The notes under the pieces: generated by a model | What the model saw: the letters and a program-made list of their open reading frames with translations, nothing else | Database searches by the model: none | What the model was told of the DNA's origin: nothing | Part shown: positions 47,456 through 56,754 of the stretch, piece after piece | How positions within the stretch are numbered: position 1 is the first letter of the stretch | Layout of the letters: each line of letters opens with the position of its first letter | DNA from: Lysobacter sp. S4-A87 | GTDB taxonomy: Bacteria > Pseudomonadota > Gammaproteobacteria > Xanthomonadales > Xanthomonadaceae | Length of the DNA stretch: 64,000 nucleotides | Direction: 5' to 3' | Assembly: GCF_022637455.1 (NCBI RefSeq) | Contig: NZ_CP093341.1 | Coordinates: 2,294,001-2,358,000, forward strand | Made by a program: the position numbers and the translations under genes

Positions 47456-48914
47456 GCCAGGTCCTGCCGTCGCGTTCGATCAGCGCAACCGCGGCGCTCG
47501 GGCCCCAGCTTCCGGCCGTGTAGGCCTTGGGCGCTTCGGCGCTGGCTTCCCACGTGGCGCGGATCGGATCGATCCAGGCCCATGCCGCTTCGACTTCGTC
47601 GCGACGCATGAACAGCATCGGGTTGCCGCGCACCACGTCCATCAGCAAGCGTTCGTACGCTTCCGGCTGGCGACCGCCGAAGGTCTCGGCGAAGCTCAGG
47701 TCCATCGGCACGCGGCGCAGGCGCAGGCCACCCGGGCCCGGCACCTTGTTCATCAGCCACAACTTCACGCCCTCGTCGGGCTGCAGGCGGATGACCAGCT
47801 GGTTCGGATAGATCGGTTCGGCCAGCTCGCCGAAGATCGAATGCGGCACCTGGCGGAAGGTCACCACGATTTCCGACATGCGGTCGGCCAGGCGCTTGCC
47901 GGTGCGCAGGTAGAACGGCACGCCGGCCCAGCGCCAGTTGCGTACTTCGGCCTTGAGGGCGACGAAGGTTTCGGTGCGCGAGTCGTTGCGGCCCAGTTCT
48001 TCCAGGTAACCCGGCACCGGGCGGCCTTCGACCGCGCCGGCGCGGTACTGGCCGCGCACGGTCTGTTGCGTGGTCGCGCCATTCTCGATCGGGCGCAGCG
48101 CGCGCAGCACTTTCAGCTTCTCGTCTCGAATCGCATCGGCCGAGAGCGACGACGGCGGCTCCATCGCCACCAGGCACAGCAGCTGCAGGATGTGGTTCTG
48201 GACCATGTCGCGCAGCGCGCCGGACTTGTCGTAGTAGCTGGCGCGGCGCTCCAGGCCGACCGTTTCGGCCACGGTGATCTGCACGTGGTCGATGTGTTCG
48301 GCCTTCCACAACGGCTCGAACAGGGCATTGCCGAATCGCAGCGCGATCAGGTTCTGCACGGTCTCCTTGCCGAGGTAGTGATCGATCCGGTAGATCTGCG
48401 ATTCGTCGAAGACCTTGCCGAGGGCGTCGTTGATGGCGACGGCGCTGTCGCGGTCGTGGCCGATCGGCTTTTCCACCACCACGCGGGTGTTGGCGCCGGT
48501 CAGGCCATGGGCCTGCAGACGGGCGCCGACGCTGCCGAACAGGTCCGGGCCGACGGCGAGGTAGAACACGCGGACCCGCGATTCGTCCGACAGCTCCGCC
48601 GCCAGTTCGGCCCAGCCGGTGTCGGCGCTGAGGTCGATGCGGCGGTAGCCGAGCATCTCCAGGAACGGTTCCAGTGCCGCCGGCGAACGCGGGTCGTCGG
48701 CGAGGGTCTTCTGCAAGGCCTCGCGGACACGTTCGCGGTAGGCCTCGTCACCCAAGGTGTCGCGGGCGAGTCCGAAGATCCGGGTCCCGGCGACGATCTG
48801 GCCGTCGACATAGCGGTGGAACAGGGCCGGCAGCAGCTTGCGCAGGGCCAGGTCGCCCGTGCCGCCGAAGATGATCAGATCGAAGGGCGCCATCGGCGCG
48901 ATGGAGGGGCTCAC
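47439..48914 (-). CDS. zwf: Glucose-6-phosphate dehydrogenase
   Basis: 491-aa NADP-dependent enzyme oxidising glucose-6-phosphate. FGGTGDLALRKLLPAL is the nucleotide loop, RIDHYLGKE the catalytic segment, and FYLRTGKRL follows as expected. A GTG start at 48914 with GGAG nine bases upstream is favoured over ATG 48893, which lacks an SD sequence. First gene of zwf-pgl-edd-eda. ATACCAG repeats 66-96 bases upstream match NagQ boxes, predicting GlcNAc control. Confidence 0.96.
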   Translation of the reverse strand: MSPSIAPMAPFDLIIFGGTGDLALRKLLPALFHRYVDGQIVAGTRIFGLARDTLGDEAYRERVREALQKTLADDPRSPAALEPFLEMLGYRRIDLSADTGWAELAAELSDESRVRVFYLAVGPDLFGSVGARLQAHGLTGANTRVVVEKPIGHDRDSAVAINDALGKVFDESQIYRIDHYLGKETVQNLIALRFGNALFEPLWKAEHIDHVQITVAETVGLERRASYYDKSGALRDMVQNHILQLLCLVAMEPPSSLSADAIRDEKLKVLRALRPIENGATTQQTVRGQYRAGAVEGRPVPGYLEELGRNDSRTETFVALKAEVRNWRWAGVPFYLRTGKRLADRMSEIVVTFRQVPHSIFGELAEPIYPNQLVIRLQPDEGVKLWLMNKVPGPGGLRLRRVPMDLSFAETFGGRQPEAYERLLMDVVRGNPMLFMRRDEVEAAWAWIDPIRATWEASAEAPKAYTAGSWGPSAAVALIERDGRTWHEDAV

Positions 48915-48980
48915 GGGACGCTCCGCGCGGAAGGGGTGGGAGTAGCAGTCGGTAACGGGACCAGGAACAAGACCAGAACC

Positions 48981-49010
48981 ATACCAGTGACGATACCAGT
49001 CAAATACCAG
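48981..49010 (-). promoter_or_regulatory. NagQ-type box array facing zwf
   Basis: Three copies of ATACCAG at 48981, 48993 and 49004. Read toward zwf these are TGGTATT-N4-TGGTATC-N5-TGGTAT. The direct-repeat form with four-base spacing agrees with the NagQ motif as I recall it (TGGTATT-N4-TGGTATT). Confidence 0.75.
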
Positions 49011-49072
49011 GCCCGCAAACCCCCGACTTTAGTCGCGTCCTGAATACGTATTCCTGGCCGGGTTGCCGTCAT

Positions 49073-49090
49073 TGGTATCTCACTGGTATC
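49073..49090 (+). promoter_or_regulatory. NagQ-type box at nagQ
   Basis: TGGTATCTCACTGGTATC: two direct repeats with four-base spacing, ending nine bases before the nagQ start codon. Binding here should repress nagQ itself. Confidence 0.78.
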
Positions 49091-49098
49091 TTTTGTCC

Positions 49099-49842
49099 AT
49101 GCAGGACTATCTTGTCAACGAGTTCAGCCGCCAGGCCGATGCGCGTCGCGCGCCGGCCTATCAGCACCTGCGCCGGACCCTGCAGCACGCCATCGAGAAC
49201 GGCGAGCTGACCGCCGGCCAGGCCCTGCCGAGCGAGCGCGAGCTGAGCAAGCTGCTCGACCTGTCGCGGGTCACCGTGCGCAAGGCCATTGCCGGCCTGG
49301 TCGGTGATGGCCTGCTGATGCAGCGCCAGGGCGCGGGCACCTTCGTCGCCGAGCGCATCGTCAAATCCTTTTCCAAGCTCACCAGCTTCACCGACGACCT
49401 GCGCGCACGCGGCCTGGATCCGACCTCGCGCTTCCTCGAGCGCAGCGTCGGCGAGGTCACACCCGACGAGGCGATGGCGCTGAACCTGTCGCCGGGCGCC
49501 CAGGTCGTGCGCTATTACCGCCTGCGCATCGCCGACGACATGGTGCTGGCGCTCGAGCGCACGGTCGTTCCGCAATCGGTGCTGGCCGATCCGGGCCTGG
49601 TCGAGAACTCGCTGTACGAGGCCTTCACCAAGCTCGGCCTGCGCCCGACCCGTGCTCTACAGCGCCTGCGCGCCATCGCTTTCGACGCCGAGCAGGCGCG
49701 GCTGATGAACCTGGCCGAGGGCAGCCCCGGTCTTTTCATCGAGCGCCGCACCTTCCTCGACGACGGCCGCATCGTCGAATACACGCGTTCGTTCTACCGC
49801 GGCGATGCTTACGATTTCGTTGCCGAACTGCAGAGCGAATGA
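49099..49842 (+). CDS. nagQ: GntR/HutC-family regulator, probable NagQ
   Basis: 247-aa repressor. The N-terminal winged helix-turn-helix includes GQALPSERELSKLLDLSRVT and VRKAIAGLV, and residues 85-247 form the UTRA effector domain (VRYYRLRIADDMVLALERT, GLFIERRTF). It lies ahead of nagB-II and nagA and behind NagQ-type boxes. The ATG at 49099 has no SD sequence and stands nine bases from the operator, so the leader is short or absent. Confidence 0.9.
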   Translation: MQDYLVNEFSRQADARRAPAYQHLRRTLQHAIENGELTAGQALPSERELSKLLDLSRVTVRKAIAGLVGDGLLMQRQGAGTFVAERIVKSFSKLTSFTDDLRARGLDPTSRFLERSVGEVTPDEAMALNLSPGAQVVRYYRLRIADDMVLALERTVVPQSVLADPGLVENSLYEAFTKLGLRPTRALQRLRAIAFDAEQARLMNLAEGSPGLFIERRTFLDDGRIVEYTRSFYRGDAYDFVAELQSE

Positions 49843-49906
49843 GCGCCGGCGGCCTCCCATCGCTTTCCGCACCACGCCGAGCAATTCCAATCCTTCAGGA
49901 CCACCC

Positions 49907-50941
49907 ATGATCTCCCCCACCGCGACCAGGATGTACGCCGAGGCCGAGCAGACGGCCGACGTCGTTGCCGGCCAGTTCGCCGCCAATGCCGACATCATCG
50001 ACGCTCTTGTCGCCCGCCTGCGCAAGGATCCGCCGGCCTTCATCGTCACCTGCGCACGTGGCAGCTCCGACCATGCCGCGACCTATGGCAAGTATCTGTT
50101 CGAGACCACCCTCGGCCTGATCACCGCCTCGGCCTCGCCCTCGGTCGGCTCGGTCTACGCGGTGCAGCCGCACATGCGTGGCGCGCTGTTCGTGGCGATC
50201 TCGCAGTCTGGCAAGAGCCCCGACCTGGTCCGCAACGCCGAGATCGCCAAGGCCGCCGGCGCGCTCGTCGTGGCCTTGGTCAATGTCGAAGACTCGCCGC
50301 TGGCCAGGATTGCCGACACGGTGATCCCGCTGCGCGCCGGTCCGGAGACCAGCGTCGCGGCAACCAAGAGCTATCTGTGTTCGCTGGCGGCGCTGCTGCA
50401 GCTGACCGCCCGCTGGAGCGGCGATGCCGCCCTGCTCAAGGCCACCGATGAACTGCCTGCCGCCCTGCGCGCCGCCTGGGCACAGGACTGGTCGCCGCTG
50501 GTCGAAGGTTTGAAGGATGCGCACAACCTGTTCGTCGTCGGTCGCGGCCTCGGTCTCGGCGCAGCCCAGGAGGCGGCGCTCAAGTTCAAGGAAACCTGCG
50601 GCCTGCACGCCGAGGCGTTCTCCTCGGCCGAGGTCAAGCACGGACCGATGGCCATCGTCGGCCCCGGCTTCCCGGTGCTGGCCTTTGCCCAGGACGATGA
50701 CACCGGCGCCGGCACGGTCGCGGTGGTCGAGGAATTCCACAAGCGCGGCGCACCGGTCTGGCTGGCGCGCCCCGGCGCCCACCGTGACGACGCCCTGCCG
50801 ATGCCGGCATCGCCGCATCCGGCCTGCACGCCGTTGCTGGCGGTGCAGAGCTTCTACAAGGCGGTCAATGCACTGGCGGTGGCGCGTGGCCACAACCCGG
50901 ATGTGCCGCCTCATCTGAACAAGGTCACCGAGACGGTCTGA
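49907..50941 (+). CDS. nagB-II: NagB-II glucosamine-6-phosphate deaminase (SIS family)
   Basis: 344-aa protein with two SIS domains, resembling the isomerase half of GlmS. FIVTCARGSSDHAATYGKY and FVAISQSGKSPDLVRNAE form the sugar-phosphate sites, ETSVAATKSYL and AFSSAEVKHGP are conserved in the family. It converts glucosamine-6-phosphate to fructose-6-phosphate and ammonia. SD AGGA precedes ATG 49907. It is followed four bases later by nagA. Confidence 0.92.
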   Translation: MISPTATRMYAEAEQTADVVAGQFAANADIIDALVARLRKDPPAFIVTCARGSSDHAATYGKYLFETTLGLITASASPSVGSVYAVQPHMRGALFVAISQSGKSPDLVRNAEIAKAAGALVVALVNVEDSPLARIADTVIPLRAGPETSVAATKSYLCSLAALLQLTARWSGDAALLKATDELPAALRAAWAQDWSPLVEGLKDAHNLFVVGRGLGLGAAQEAALKFKETCGLHAEAFSSAEVKHGPMAIVGPGFPVLAFAQDDDTGAGTVAVVEEFHKRGAPVWLARPGAHRDDALPMPASPHPACTPLLAVQSFYKAVNALAVARGHNPDVPPHLNKVTETV

Positions 50942-50945
50942 TGCC

Positions 50946-52094
50946 ATGACGCCCTCGACCAGCACGACCACCGCCTTCCACAACGGCCACGTCCTCACCG
51001 ACCACGGCTTCGAGACCGACGTCTGCGTGATCGTGGAAGACGGCCACATCGTTGCCGTGCTGCCCGGCGCCGCCCCCAAGGGTGCGCAGGTCGTCGACCT
51101 CGCCGGCGGCTACCTGGTGCCGGGCTTCATCGACACCCAGGTCAACGGTGGCGGCGATGTGCTGTTCAATGACGAGCCGACGGTGGCGGGCCTGCGCACG
51201 ATCGCGACGGCGCACCGCAAGTTCGGCACCACCGGCATGATGCCGACGCTGATCAGCGACGACACCGGGGTGATGGCGCGCGCCATTGCCGCCACACGCG
51301 AGGCGATCTCGCTGGGCGTGCCGGGCATCCTCGGCATCCACCTGGAAGGCCCGTACCTCAACGCCGCGCGCAAGGGCGTCCACGACCCGGCCAAGTTCCA
51401 CACCCCGGACGAGGACGAACTCGACCTGGTCGCCTCGCTCGGCAACGGCCGCACGATGCTGACCCTGGCCCCGGAGCGCTTTTCCGCCGCCACGCTGCGC
51501 GAGCTGGCCGCGCGCCGACTCATCCTCTGCGCCGGGCACACCGCTGCCACCTACGAACAGATGCGCGACGGCTTCAGCGCCGGCATCCGCGGCGTCACCC
51601 ACCTGTTCAACGCGATGACGCCGATGAACAGTCGCGAGCCTGGCGGGGTCGGCGCGGCGCTGGAGAATACGTACACCTGGTGCGGCCTGATCGTCGACGG
51701 TTACCACGTCCACGACGCCACGCTGCGGGTGGCGATCGCGGCACGACCGCGCGGAAAGATGATGCTGGTGACCGACGCGATGCCGCCGGTCGGCGGCGAG
51801 CGCGAGGACTTCGAGCTCTACGGCGTGACCATGACCTGCCGCGACGGCAAGTGCACCACCGCCGACGGCACCCTCGCCGGCTCGGCGCTGGACATGGCCG
51901 GTGCGGTCCGCAACACGGTCCAGCGGCTGGGCCTTTCCCTGGAGGAAGCCTGCCGCATGGCCTCGACCTACCCGGCCGAGTTCCTCGGCCTGGGCGGCGA
52001 ACTGGGGCGAATCGCTCCGGGCTTCCGTGCCGATCTGGTGATGCTGGACGAGGCGCTGCAGGTGCGCGGCACCTGGATCAACGGCCAGGGCTGA
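50946..52094 (+). CDS. nagA: N-acetylglucosamine-6-phosphate deacetylase
   Basis: 382-aa amidohydrolase removing acetate from GlcNAc-6-phosphate. VPGFIDTQVNGGGDVLFND, GIHLEGPYLNAARKGVHD, CAGHTAATYEQM, GVTHLFNAMTPMNSREPG and LVTDAMPPVGG supply the metal and substrate residues. Four bases separate it from nagB-II. Confidence 0.96.
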   Translation: MTPSTSTTTAFHNGHVLTDHGFETDVCVIVEDGHIVAVLPGAAPKGAQVVDLAGGYLVPGFIDTQVNGGGDVLFNDEPTVAGLRTIATAHRKFGTTGMMPTLISDDTGVMARAIAATREAISLGVPGILGIHLEGPYLNAARKGVHDPAKFHTPDEDELDLVASLGNGRTMLTLAPERFSAATLRELAARRLILCAGHTAATYEQMRDGFSAGIRGVTHLFNAMTPMNSREPGGVGAALENTYTWCGLIVDGYHVHDATLRVAIAARPRGKMMLVTDAMPPVGGEREDFELYGVTMTCRDGKCTTADGTLAGSALDMAGAVRNTVQRLGLSLEEACRMASTYPAEFLGLGGELGRIAPGFRADLVMLDEALQVRGTWINGQG

Positions 52095-52183
52095 GCCCCG
52101 GTTGCGGGATTGGCTGAATGGGGCGCGGCGCCGGCCGCGAGGCGTCGCCGTGCCCGGCAGCCGGCTCAGATTCGTGTGACTGC

Positions 52184-52212
52184 TACAATTCCGAGTCTTT
52201 GCTCGGACTTTT
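52184..52212 (+). promoter_or_regulatory. Probable promoter and leader hairpin of the iorA-like gene
   Basis: TACAAT at 52184-52189 preceded by TG (extended -10). Just after, CCGAG-TCTTTG-CTCGG-ACTTTT (52191-52212) is a small terminator-like hairpin. It may be the nagA terminator or an attenuator in the following leader; no clear -35 is seen. Confidence 0.5.
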
Positions 52213-52292
52213 GCGTCGCGACCACCCGTCGCGAGGCATGGTTACGGGCGTCCGCAGCCACCCCCGCGCCCCCCGGCGCGCCGGAGCCACGC

Positions 52293-55200
52293 ATGACCAG
52301 CACCGCCGAACTCAGCTCGCCGTCCTCGGCGAATACCGCGCTTACCAACTCGGTGCTCGATACCGACTACTCGCTCGAGCACAAGTACAGCCGCGAACAG
52401 GGCCGCATCTACCTGAGCGGTGTGCAGGCGCTGGTCCGCCTGCCGCTGATGCAGCGCCTGCGCGACCAGGCCGCCGGGCTCGACACCGCCGGTTTCATCT
52501 CCGGCTACCGCGGCAGCCCGCTGGGCGGCTTCGACCTGGAGCTGTGGCGCGCGCGCAAGCACCTGGAAGCGGCCGGCGTGAAGTTCACCCCGGGCCTCAA
52601 CGAAGACCTCGGCGCGACCATGGTCTGGGGCACGCAGCAGACCAATCTGTTCCCGGGCGCCAAGGTCGAAGGCGTGTACGGCATGTGGTACGGCAAGGGC
52701 CCGGGCGTGGACCGCACCGGCGACGTGTTCAAGCACGCCAATGCCGCCGGCACCTCGAAGTTCGGTGGCGTGCTCGCACTGGCCGCCGACGACCATGCCT
52801 GCCGCTCGTCGACGCTGCCGCACGGCTCGGAGGACGAGTTCGTCAGCGCGATGATGCCGATCCTCAACCCGGCCGGCGTCCAGGACATCCTCGACATGGG
52901 CGTGCTCGGCTGGGCGATGTCGCGCTACACCGGTCGCTGGGTCGGCTTCAAGACGATCGCCGAGACTGTGGAGTCGTCGGCCTCCATCGACGTCAACCCG
53001 CTGGCGATGCAGATCGTCATGCCGGACGACTTCGAAATGCCGGTTGGCGGCCTCAACATCCGCTGGCCCGATCCGCCGATGGACCAGGAAATGCGCCTGC
53101 ACCGCTATGCGGTCAAGGCTGCGCAGGCCTTCGCCCGCGCCAACGGCATCGACCGCACCGTCATTGATTCGCCGCGCGCGCGCCTGGGCATCGTCACCAC
53201 CGGCAAGTCCTATCTCGACGTGCTGCAGGCGCTGGAATACCTGGGCCTGGACGAGAACGCCTGCGCCGAGCTGGGCATCCGCGTCTACAAGGTCGGCATG
53301 ACCTGGCCGCTGGAGCCGGTCGGCATCACCCGTTTCGCGCAAGGACTTGAAGACATCGTCGTCGTCGAGGAAAAGCGCGCCTTCATCGAACGCCAGATGA
53401 AGGAGTACATGTACAACTGGAGCGGCCAGCGTCCGTCGATCGTCGGCAAGTACGACGAACAGGGCGAGTGGATCCTGCCGTCCACCGGCGAGCTGACCCC
53501 GGCGACCATCGCCGGCGTGATCGGCCGTCGCATCCAGAAATTCCACAACAGCGAGCACATCGAGAACGTGCTGCGCTGGATGGCCGAGAAGGAGTCCGAG
53601 CTGGCCCTGCCGCGCGCGCAGTTCCCGCGCGTGCCGCACTACTGCTCCGGCTGCCCGCACAACACCTCGACCGTGGTGCCGGAAGGCTCGCGCGCCCTTG
53701 GCGGCATCGGTTGCCATTACATGGTGACCTGGATGGACCGCAGCACCGACACCTTCACCCACATGGGCGGCGAAGGCGTGACGTGGTCGGGGCAGGCGGC
53801 ATTCACCGAAACCCAGCACGTGTTCCAGAACCTCGGCGACGGCACCTACTTCCACTCCGGCTCGCTGGCAATCCGCCAGTCGGTCGCGACCGGCGTCAAC
53901 ATCACCTACAAGATCCTCTACAACGACGCGGTCGCGATGACCGGCGGCCAGCCGGTCGACGGCACGCTGTCGGTGCCGCAGATCGCCCATCAGGTGCGTT
54001 CGGAAGGCGTGCAGACCATCGTGCTGGTGTCGGACGACATCGCCAAGTGGAACAAGCGCGAGATCTTCCCGTCCGATGTCGAGTTCTTCGATCGCAAGGA
54101 ACTGGACACCGTCCAGAAGCGCCTGCGCGAAGTGAAGGGCACCAGCGTCCTGATCTACGACCAGACCTGCGCCACCGAGAAGCGCCGCCGTCGCAAGCGC
54201 GGCAAGATGGTCGATCCGCAGAAGCGGGTGATGGTCAACTCGCTGGTCTGCGAAGGCTGCGGCGACTGCGGCAAGAAGTCGTTCTGCGTGTCGGTGCTGC
54301 CGAAGGAGACCGAGTTCGGCCGCAAGCGCGAGATCGACCAGTCCAACTGCAACAAGGACTACTCCTGCGTCAACGGCTTCTGCCCGAGCTTCGTGACGGT
54401 GGAAGGCGGTGGCCTGCGCAAGAAGAAAGGCAGCGGCGCAAAGGATCGCCTGAGCGACCTGCCGATGCCGCAGCTGCCCTCGCTCGACCAGCCCTGGAAC
54501 ATCCTGATCACCGGCGTCGGCGGCACCGGCGTGGTCACGATCGGCGCGCTGCTCGGCATGGCCGGCCACCTCGAGGGCAAGGGCGCCAGCGTGCTCGACC
54601 AGACCGGCCTGGCCCAGAAGGGCGGCGCGGTCACCACCCACATCCGCATCGCCCGCACCCCGGCCGACATCCACGCCGTGCGCATCGCCGCTGGCGAGGC
54701 CGACCTGGTGCTGGGCTGCGACATGGTCGTGGTCAACGATTACTGGGCCCTGTCGAAGGTGCGCTCGGGCCGCAGCTCGGTCGTGCTCAACAGCTACGAG
54801 GCGATGCCGGGCACGTTCACCACGCGTCCGGACATGCAGTTCCCGGCGACCGACATCATCGCCGCGATCAAGGTCGCGCTCGGTGGCAAGGACCCGCACG
54901 TGGTCGACGCCACCCAGCTGGCCACCGCGCTGATGGGCGATGCGATCGCGTCGAACCTCTTCATCCTCGGCTACGCCTGGCAGCAGGGGCTGGTGCCGCT
55001 GTCGCTGGATTCGATCATGCGTGCGGTCGAGCTCAACGGCGCCGCGATCGAGATGAACAAGACCGCCTTCGCCTGGGGCCGTCTGGCCGTGGTCGATCCC
55101 AAGGCCGTCGCCGAGTCTGCAGGCCTGGTGCGCAACGCACAGACCGCCGCCGAGGCCACCCCGGGCGAGCTGCCGATGCTGTCGCCGGGCGCCTGGGAAG

Positions 55201-55976
55201 GCAACGAGTGGGGCGCGACCAGCGCACCGCGCACGACCCGCAAGGAAGACGAGCTGCGCCACGTGCCTGCACATGGCGGTGACAACGTCGCGTTCCTGCC
55301 GCTCGACGACGCGCGTCTGTCGCGCTCGCTCGACGAAGTGGTCTCGCGCCGCGTCGCCTTCCTGACCGAGTACCAGGACGCCGGCTACGCCAAGCGCTAC
55401 AGCGATTTCGTTGCGCGCGTGCACGCGGCCGAGCGCAACGTCGCCGGCACCACCGACCTGACCGAAGCCGTCGCCCGCTACGCCTTCAAGCTGATGGCCT
55501 ACAAGGACGAGTACGAAGTCGCGCGCCTGTACACCAGCGGCGATTTCCAGAAGAAGCTCGAACAGCAGTTCGACGGCGACTACAAGCTGAAGTTCCACCT
55601 CGCTCCGCCGCTGCTGGCGAAGAAAGACGCGCAGGGCCGCCTGATCAAGCAGGAGTTCGGTCCGTGGGTGTTCACCGCGTTCAAGTGGATGGCCAAGCTG
55701 CGCTTCCTGCGTGGCGGCGCCTTCGACATCTTCGGCAAGACCGAGGAGCGCAAGATGGAGCGCCAGCTGATCGTCGACTACTTCGCCACGATCGAAGGCC
55801 TGCTCGGCAAGCTCGACCGCAGCAATGTCGGCCTGGCCGCCGAGATCGCCGGCATCCCCGAGCACATCCGCGGCTACGGCCACGTCAAGGAAGACCACCT
55901 GCACAAGGCCAAGGCGCGCGAAGCCGAGTTGCTGAAGGAGTGGGACAACCCGCTGCGGATCGTCAAGGTGGCGTAA
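52293..55976 (+). CDS. Indolepyruvate:ferredoxin oxidoreductase, fused subunits
   Basis: 1227-aa fused thiamine-diphosphate enzyme that oxidatively decarboxylates aryl (or branched) 2-oxo acids to acyl-CoA. Residues about 20-420 are the pyrimidine-binding domain, about 440-640 the TPP-binding domain (HYCSGCPHNTST, GGEGVTWSGQAAF). The Cys cluster CEGCGDCGKKSFC starts at residue 653, followed by CNKDYSC and GFCPSF. Residues about 720-910 form the gamma domain (ITGVGGTGVVTIGALLG). ATG 52293 has GGAG nine bases upstream. It ends at a strong terminator. Confidence 0.93.
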   Translation: MTSTAELSSPSSANTALTNSVLDTDYSLEHKYSREQGRIYLSGVQALVRLPLMQRLRDQAAGLDTAGFISGYRGSPLGGFDLELWRARKHLEAAGVKFTPGLNEDLGATMVWGTQQTNLFPGAKVEGVYGMWYGKGPGVDRTGDVFKHANAAGTSKFGGVLALAADDHACRSSTLPHGSEDEFVSAMMPILNPAGVQDILDMGVLGWAMSRYTGRWVGFKTIAETVESSASIDVNPLAMQIVMPDDFEMPVGGLNIRWPDPPMDQEMRLHRYAVKAAQAFARANGIDRTVIDSPRARLGIVTTGKSYLDVLQALEYLGLDENACAELGIRVYKVGMTWPLEPVGITRFAQGLEDIVVVEEKRAFIERQMKEYMYNWSGQRPSIVGKYDEQGEWILPSTGELTPATIAGVIGRRIQKFHNSEHIENVLRWMAEKESELALPRAQFPRVPHYCSGCPHNTSTVVPEGSRALGGIGCHYMVTWMDRSTDTFTHMGGEGVTWSGQAAFTETQHVFQNLGDGTYFHSGSLAIRQSVATGVNITYKILYNDAVAMTGGQPVDGTLSVPQIAHQVRSEGVQTIVLVSDDIAKWNKREIFPSDVEFFDRKELDTVQKRLREVKGTSVLIYDQTCATEKRRRRKRGKMVDPQKRVMVNSLVCEGCGDCGKKSFCVSVLPKETEFGRKREIDQSNCNKDYSCVNGFCPSFVTVEGGGLRKKKGSGAKDRLSDLPMPQLPSLDQPWNILITGVGGTGVVTIGALLGMAGHLEGKGASVLDQTGLAQKGGAVTTHIRIARTPADIHAVRIAAGEADLVLGCDMVVVNDYWALSKVRSGRSSVVLNSYEAMPGTFTTRPDMQFPATDIIAAIKVALGGKDPHVVDATQLATALMGDAIASNLFILGYAWQQGLVPLSLDSIMRAVELNGAAIEMNKTAFAWGRLAVVDPKAVAESAGLVRNAQTAAEATPGELPMLSPGAWEGNEWGATSAPRTTRKEDELRHVPAHGGDNVAFLPLDDARLSRSLDEVVSRRVAFLTEYQDAGYAKRYSDFVARVHAAERNVAGTTDLTEAVARYAFKLMAYKDEYEVARLYTSGDFQKKLEQQFDGDYKLKFHLAPPLLAKKDAQGRLIKQEFGPWVFTAFKWMAKLRFLRGGAFDIFGKTEERKMERQLIVDYFATIEGLLGKLDRSNVGLAAEIAGIPEHIRGYGHVKEDHLHKAKAREAELLKEWDNPLRIVKVA

Positions 55977-56005
55977 CCGCCCAGGCGACGCGCACGCTTG
56001 AACTC

Positions 56006-56035
56006 AAGGCCGGCCCCCTCAGGGCCGGCCTTTTT
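56006..56035 (+). terminator. Intrinsic terminator of the oxidoreductase gene
   Basis: Perfect 9-bp stem GGCCGGCCC/GGGCCGGCC with a CCTCA loop, directly followed by TTTTT. It separates the oxidoreductase from the buf operon. Confidence 0.93.
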
Positions 56036-56184
56036 CATGCCCCCACCGGCAGCCCGGGGGGCTTGGTGGCGCGGGTGCATTGCCTTGTTCCGCAACATCG
56101 TCGCCACTGCGACGCCAATCCTCGTGCGCACCGATTTGCCCCGAGGGCGCCACTTATGGGGTGAGGACGCGATGGCATGACCCG

Positions 56185-56209
56185 GGGAACGTTCCCTATC
56201 CCAGTCGTC
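56185..56209 (+). promoter_or_regulatory. ECF-type promoter candidate of the buf operon
   Basis: GGAAC (56186-56190), 15 bases, then CGTC (56206-56209) resembles ECF sigma promoters, which often read GGAAC-N15-17-CGTC. The GGAAC lies in a 12-bp palindrome GGGAACGTTCCC. It is 48 bases before the bufA1 ATG. Known bufferin operons are in part under ECF sigma control. Confidence 0.5.
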
Positions 56210-56256
56210 GCGGCCGATTCCCGCACCTCGCGCCCCCGCTATTGGAGATATGCCCC

Positions 56257-56316
56257 ATGAAGTCAGCCGCCATGAAGTCAGCCGCCATGAAGTCATCCAT
56301 CACGAAGTCACCCATC
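56257..56316. repeat. Four 15-bp units at the start of bufA1
   Basis: ATGAAGTCAGCCGCC occurs twice in perfect tandem (56257-56286), followed by two degenerate copies. Three of the units begin with ATG, giving three in-frame start codons. Confidence 0.9.
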
Positions 56317-56754
56317 GTTCCCGTTTCCGGCGTCGCCCTGGCCCTGATCGCCGCCGGCATGGCCTTTACCGCCCCCACCGCCAGCGCCAAGGCCAAGTCG
56401 TCCGACACGGTCGAGCTCGTGCACTGTTCCGGCGTGAACGCGTGCAAGGGCCACAACGACTGCAAGACCGCCGACAACGCCTGCAAGGGCCAGGGCAGCT
56501 GCAAGGGCAAGGGCTTTGTCGCCGCCACCAAGCAGGCCTGCGACGACATCGGTGGCAAGCGCGTCGACCGCAAGGTCAGCGTCACTGCCGAAGCCAGCAG
56601 CCAGGTGCACTGCTACGGCGTCAACGCCTGCAAGGGCCACAACGACTGCAAGACCGCCGACAACGCCTGCAAGGGCCACGGCAGCTGCAAGGGCAAGGGA
56701 TTCGTCGCCCTGCCGGCGGCCAGCTGCGCCAACACCGGCGGCAACGCCGGGTGA
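56257..56754 (+). CDS. bufA1: Bufferin-type RiPP precursor with duplicated Cys-rich core
   Basis: 165-aa DUF2282/BufA1-like exported precursor. A signal peptide (residues about 18-44, [20 protein letters not shown]) is followed by two near-identical cores. Core 1 has Cys at 57, 63, 69, 76, 82 and 95; core 2 has Cys at 119, 125, 131, 138, 144 and 157, each exactly 62 residues later. Both share [18 protein letters not shown]. Family members normally have one such core of about 90-110 aa. MNIO enzymes modify these Cys to give copper-binding bufferins. The N-terminus is built of four 15-bp units ([20 protein letters not shown]), so ATG 56257, 56272 or 56287 are possible; GGAG at 56244 fits the first. 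Confidence 0.93.
   Translation: MKSAAMKSAAMKSSITKSPIVPVSGVALALIAAGMAFTAPTASAKAKSSDTVELVHCSGVNACKGHNDCKTADNACKGQGSCKGKGFVAATKQACDDIGGKRVDRKVSVTAEASSQVHCYGVNACKGHNDCKTADNACKGHGSCKGKGFVALPAASCANTGGNAG

Noticed and set aside
52242-55904. A long open frame antisense to the indolepyruvate oxidoreductase
   Set aside because: It is fully covered by a gene with clear domains and cluster cysteines on the plus strand; the antisense product matches no family I recognise.
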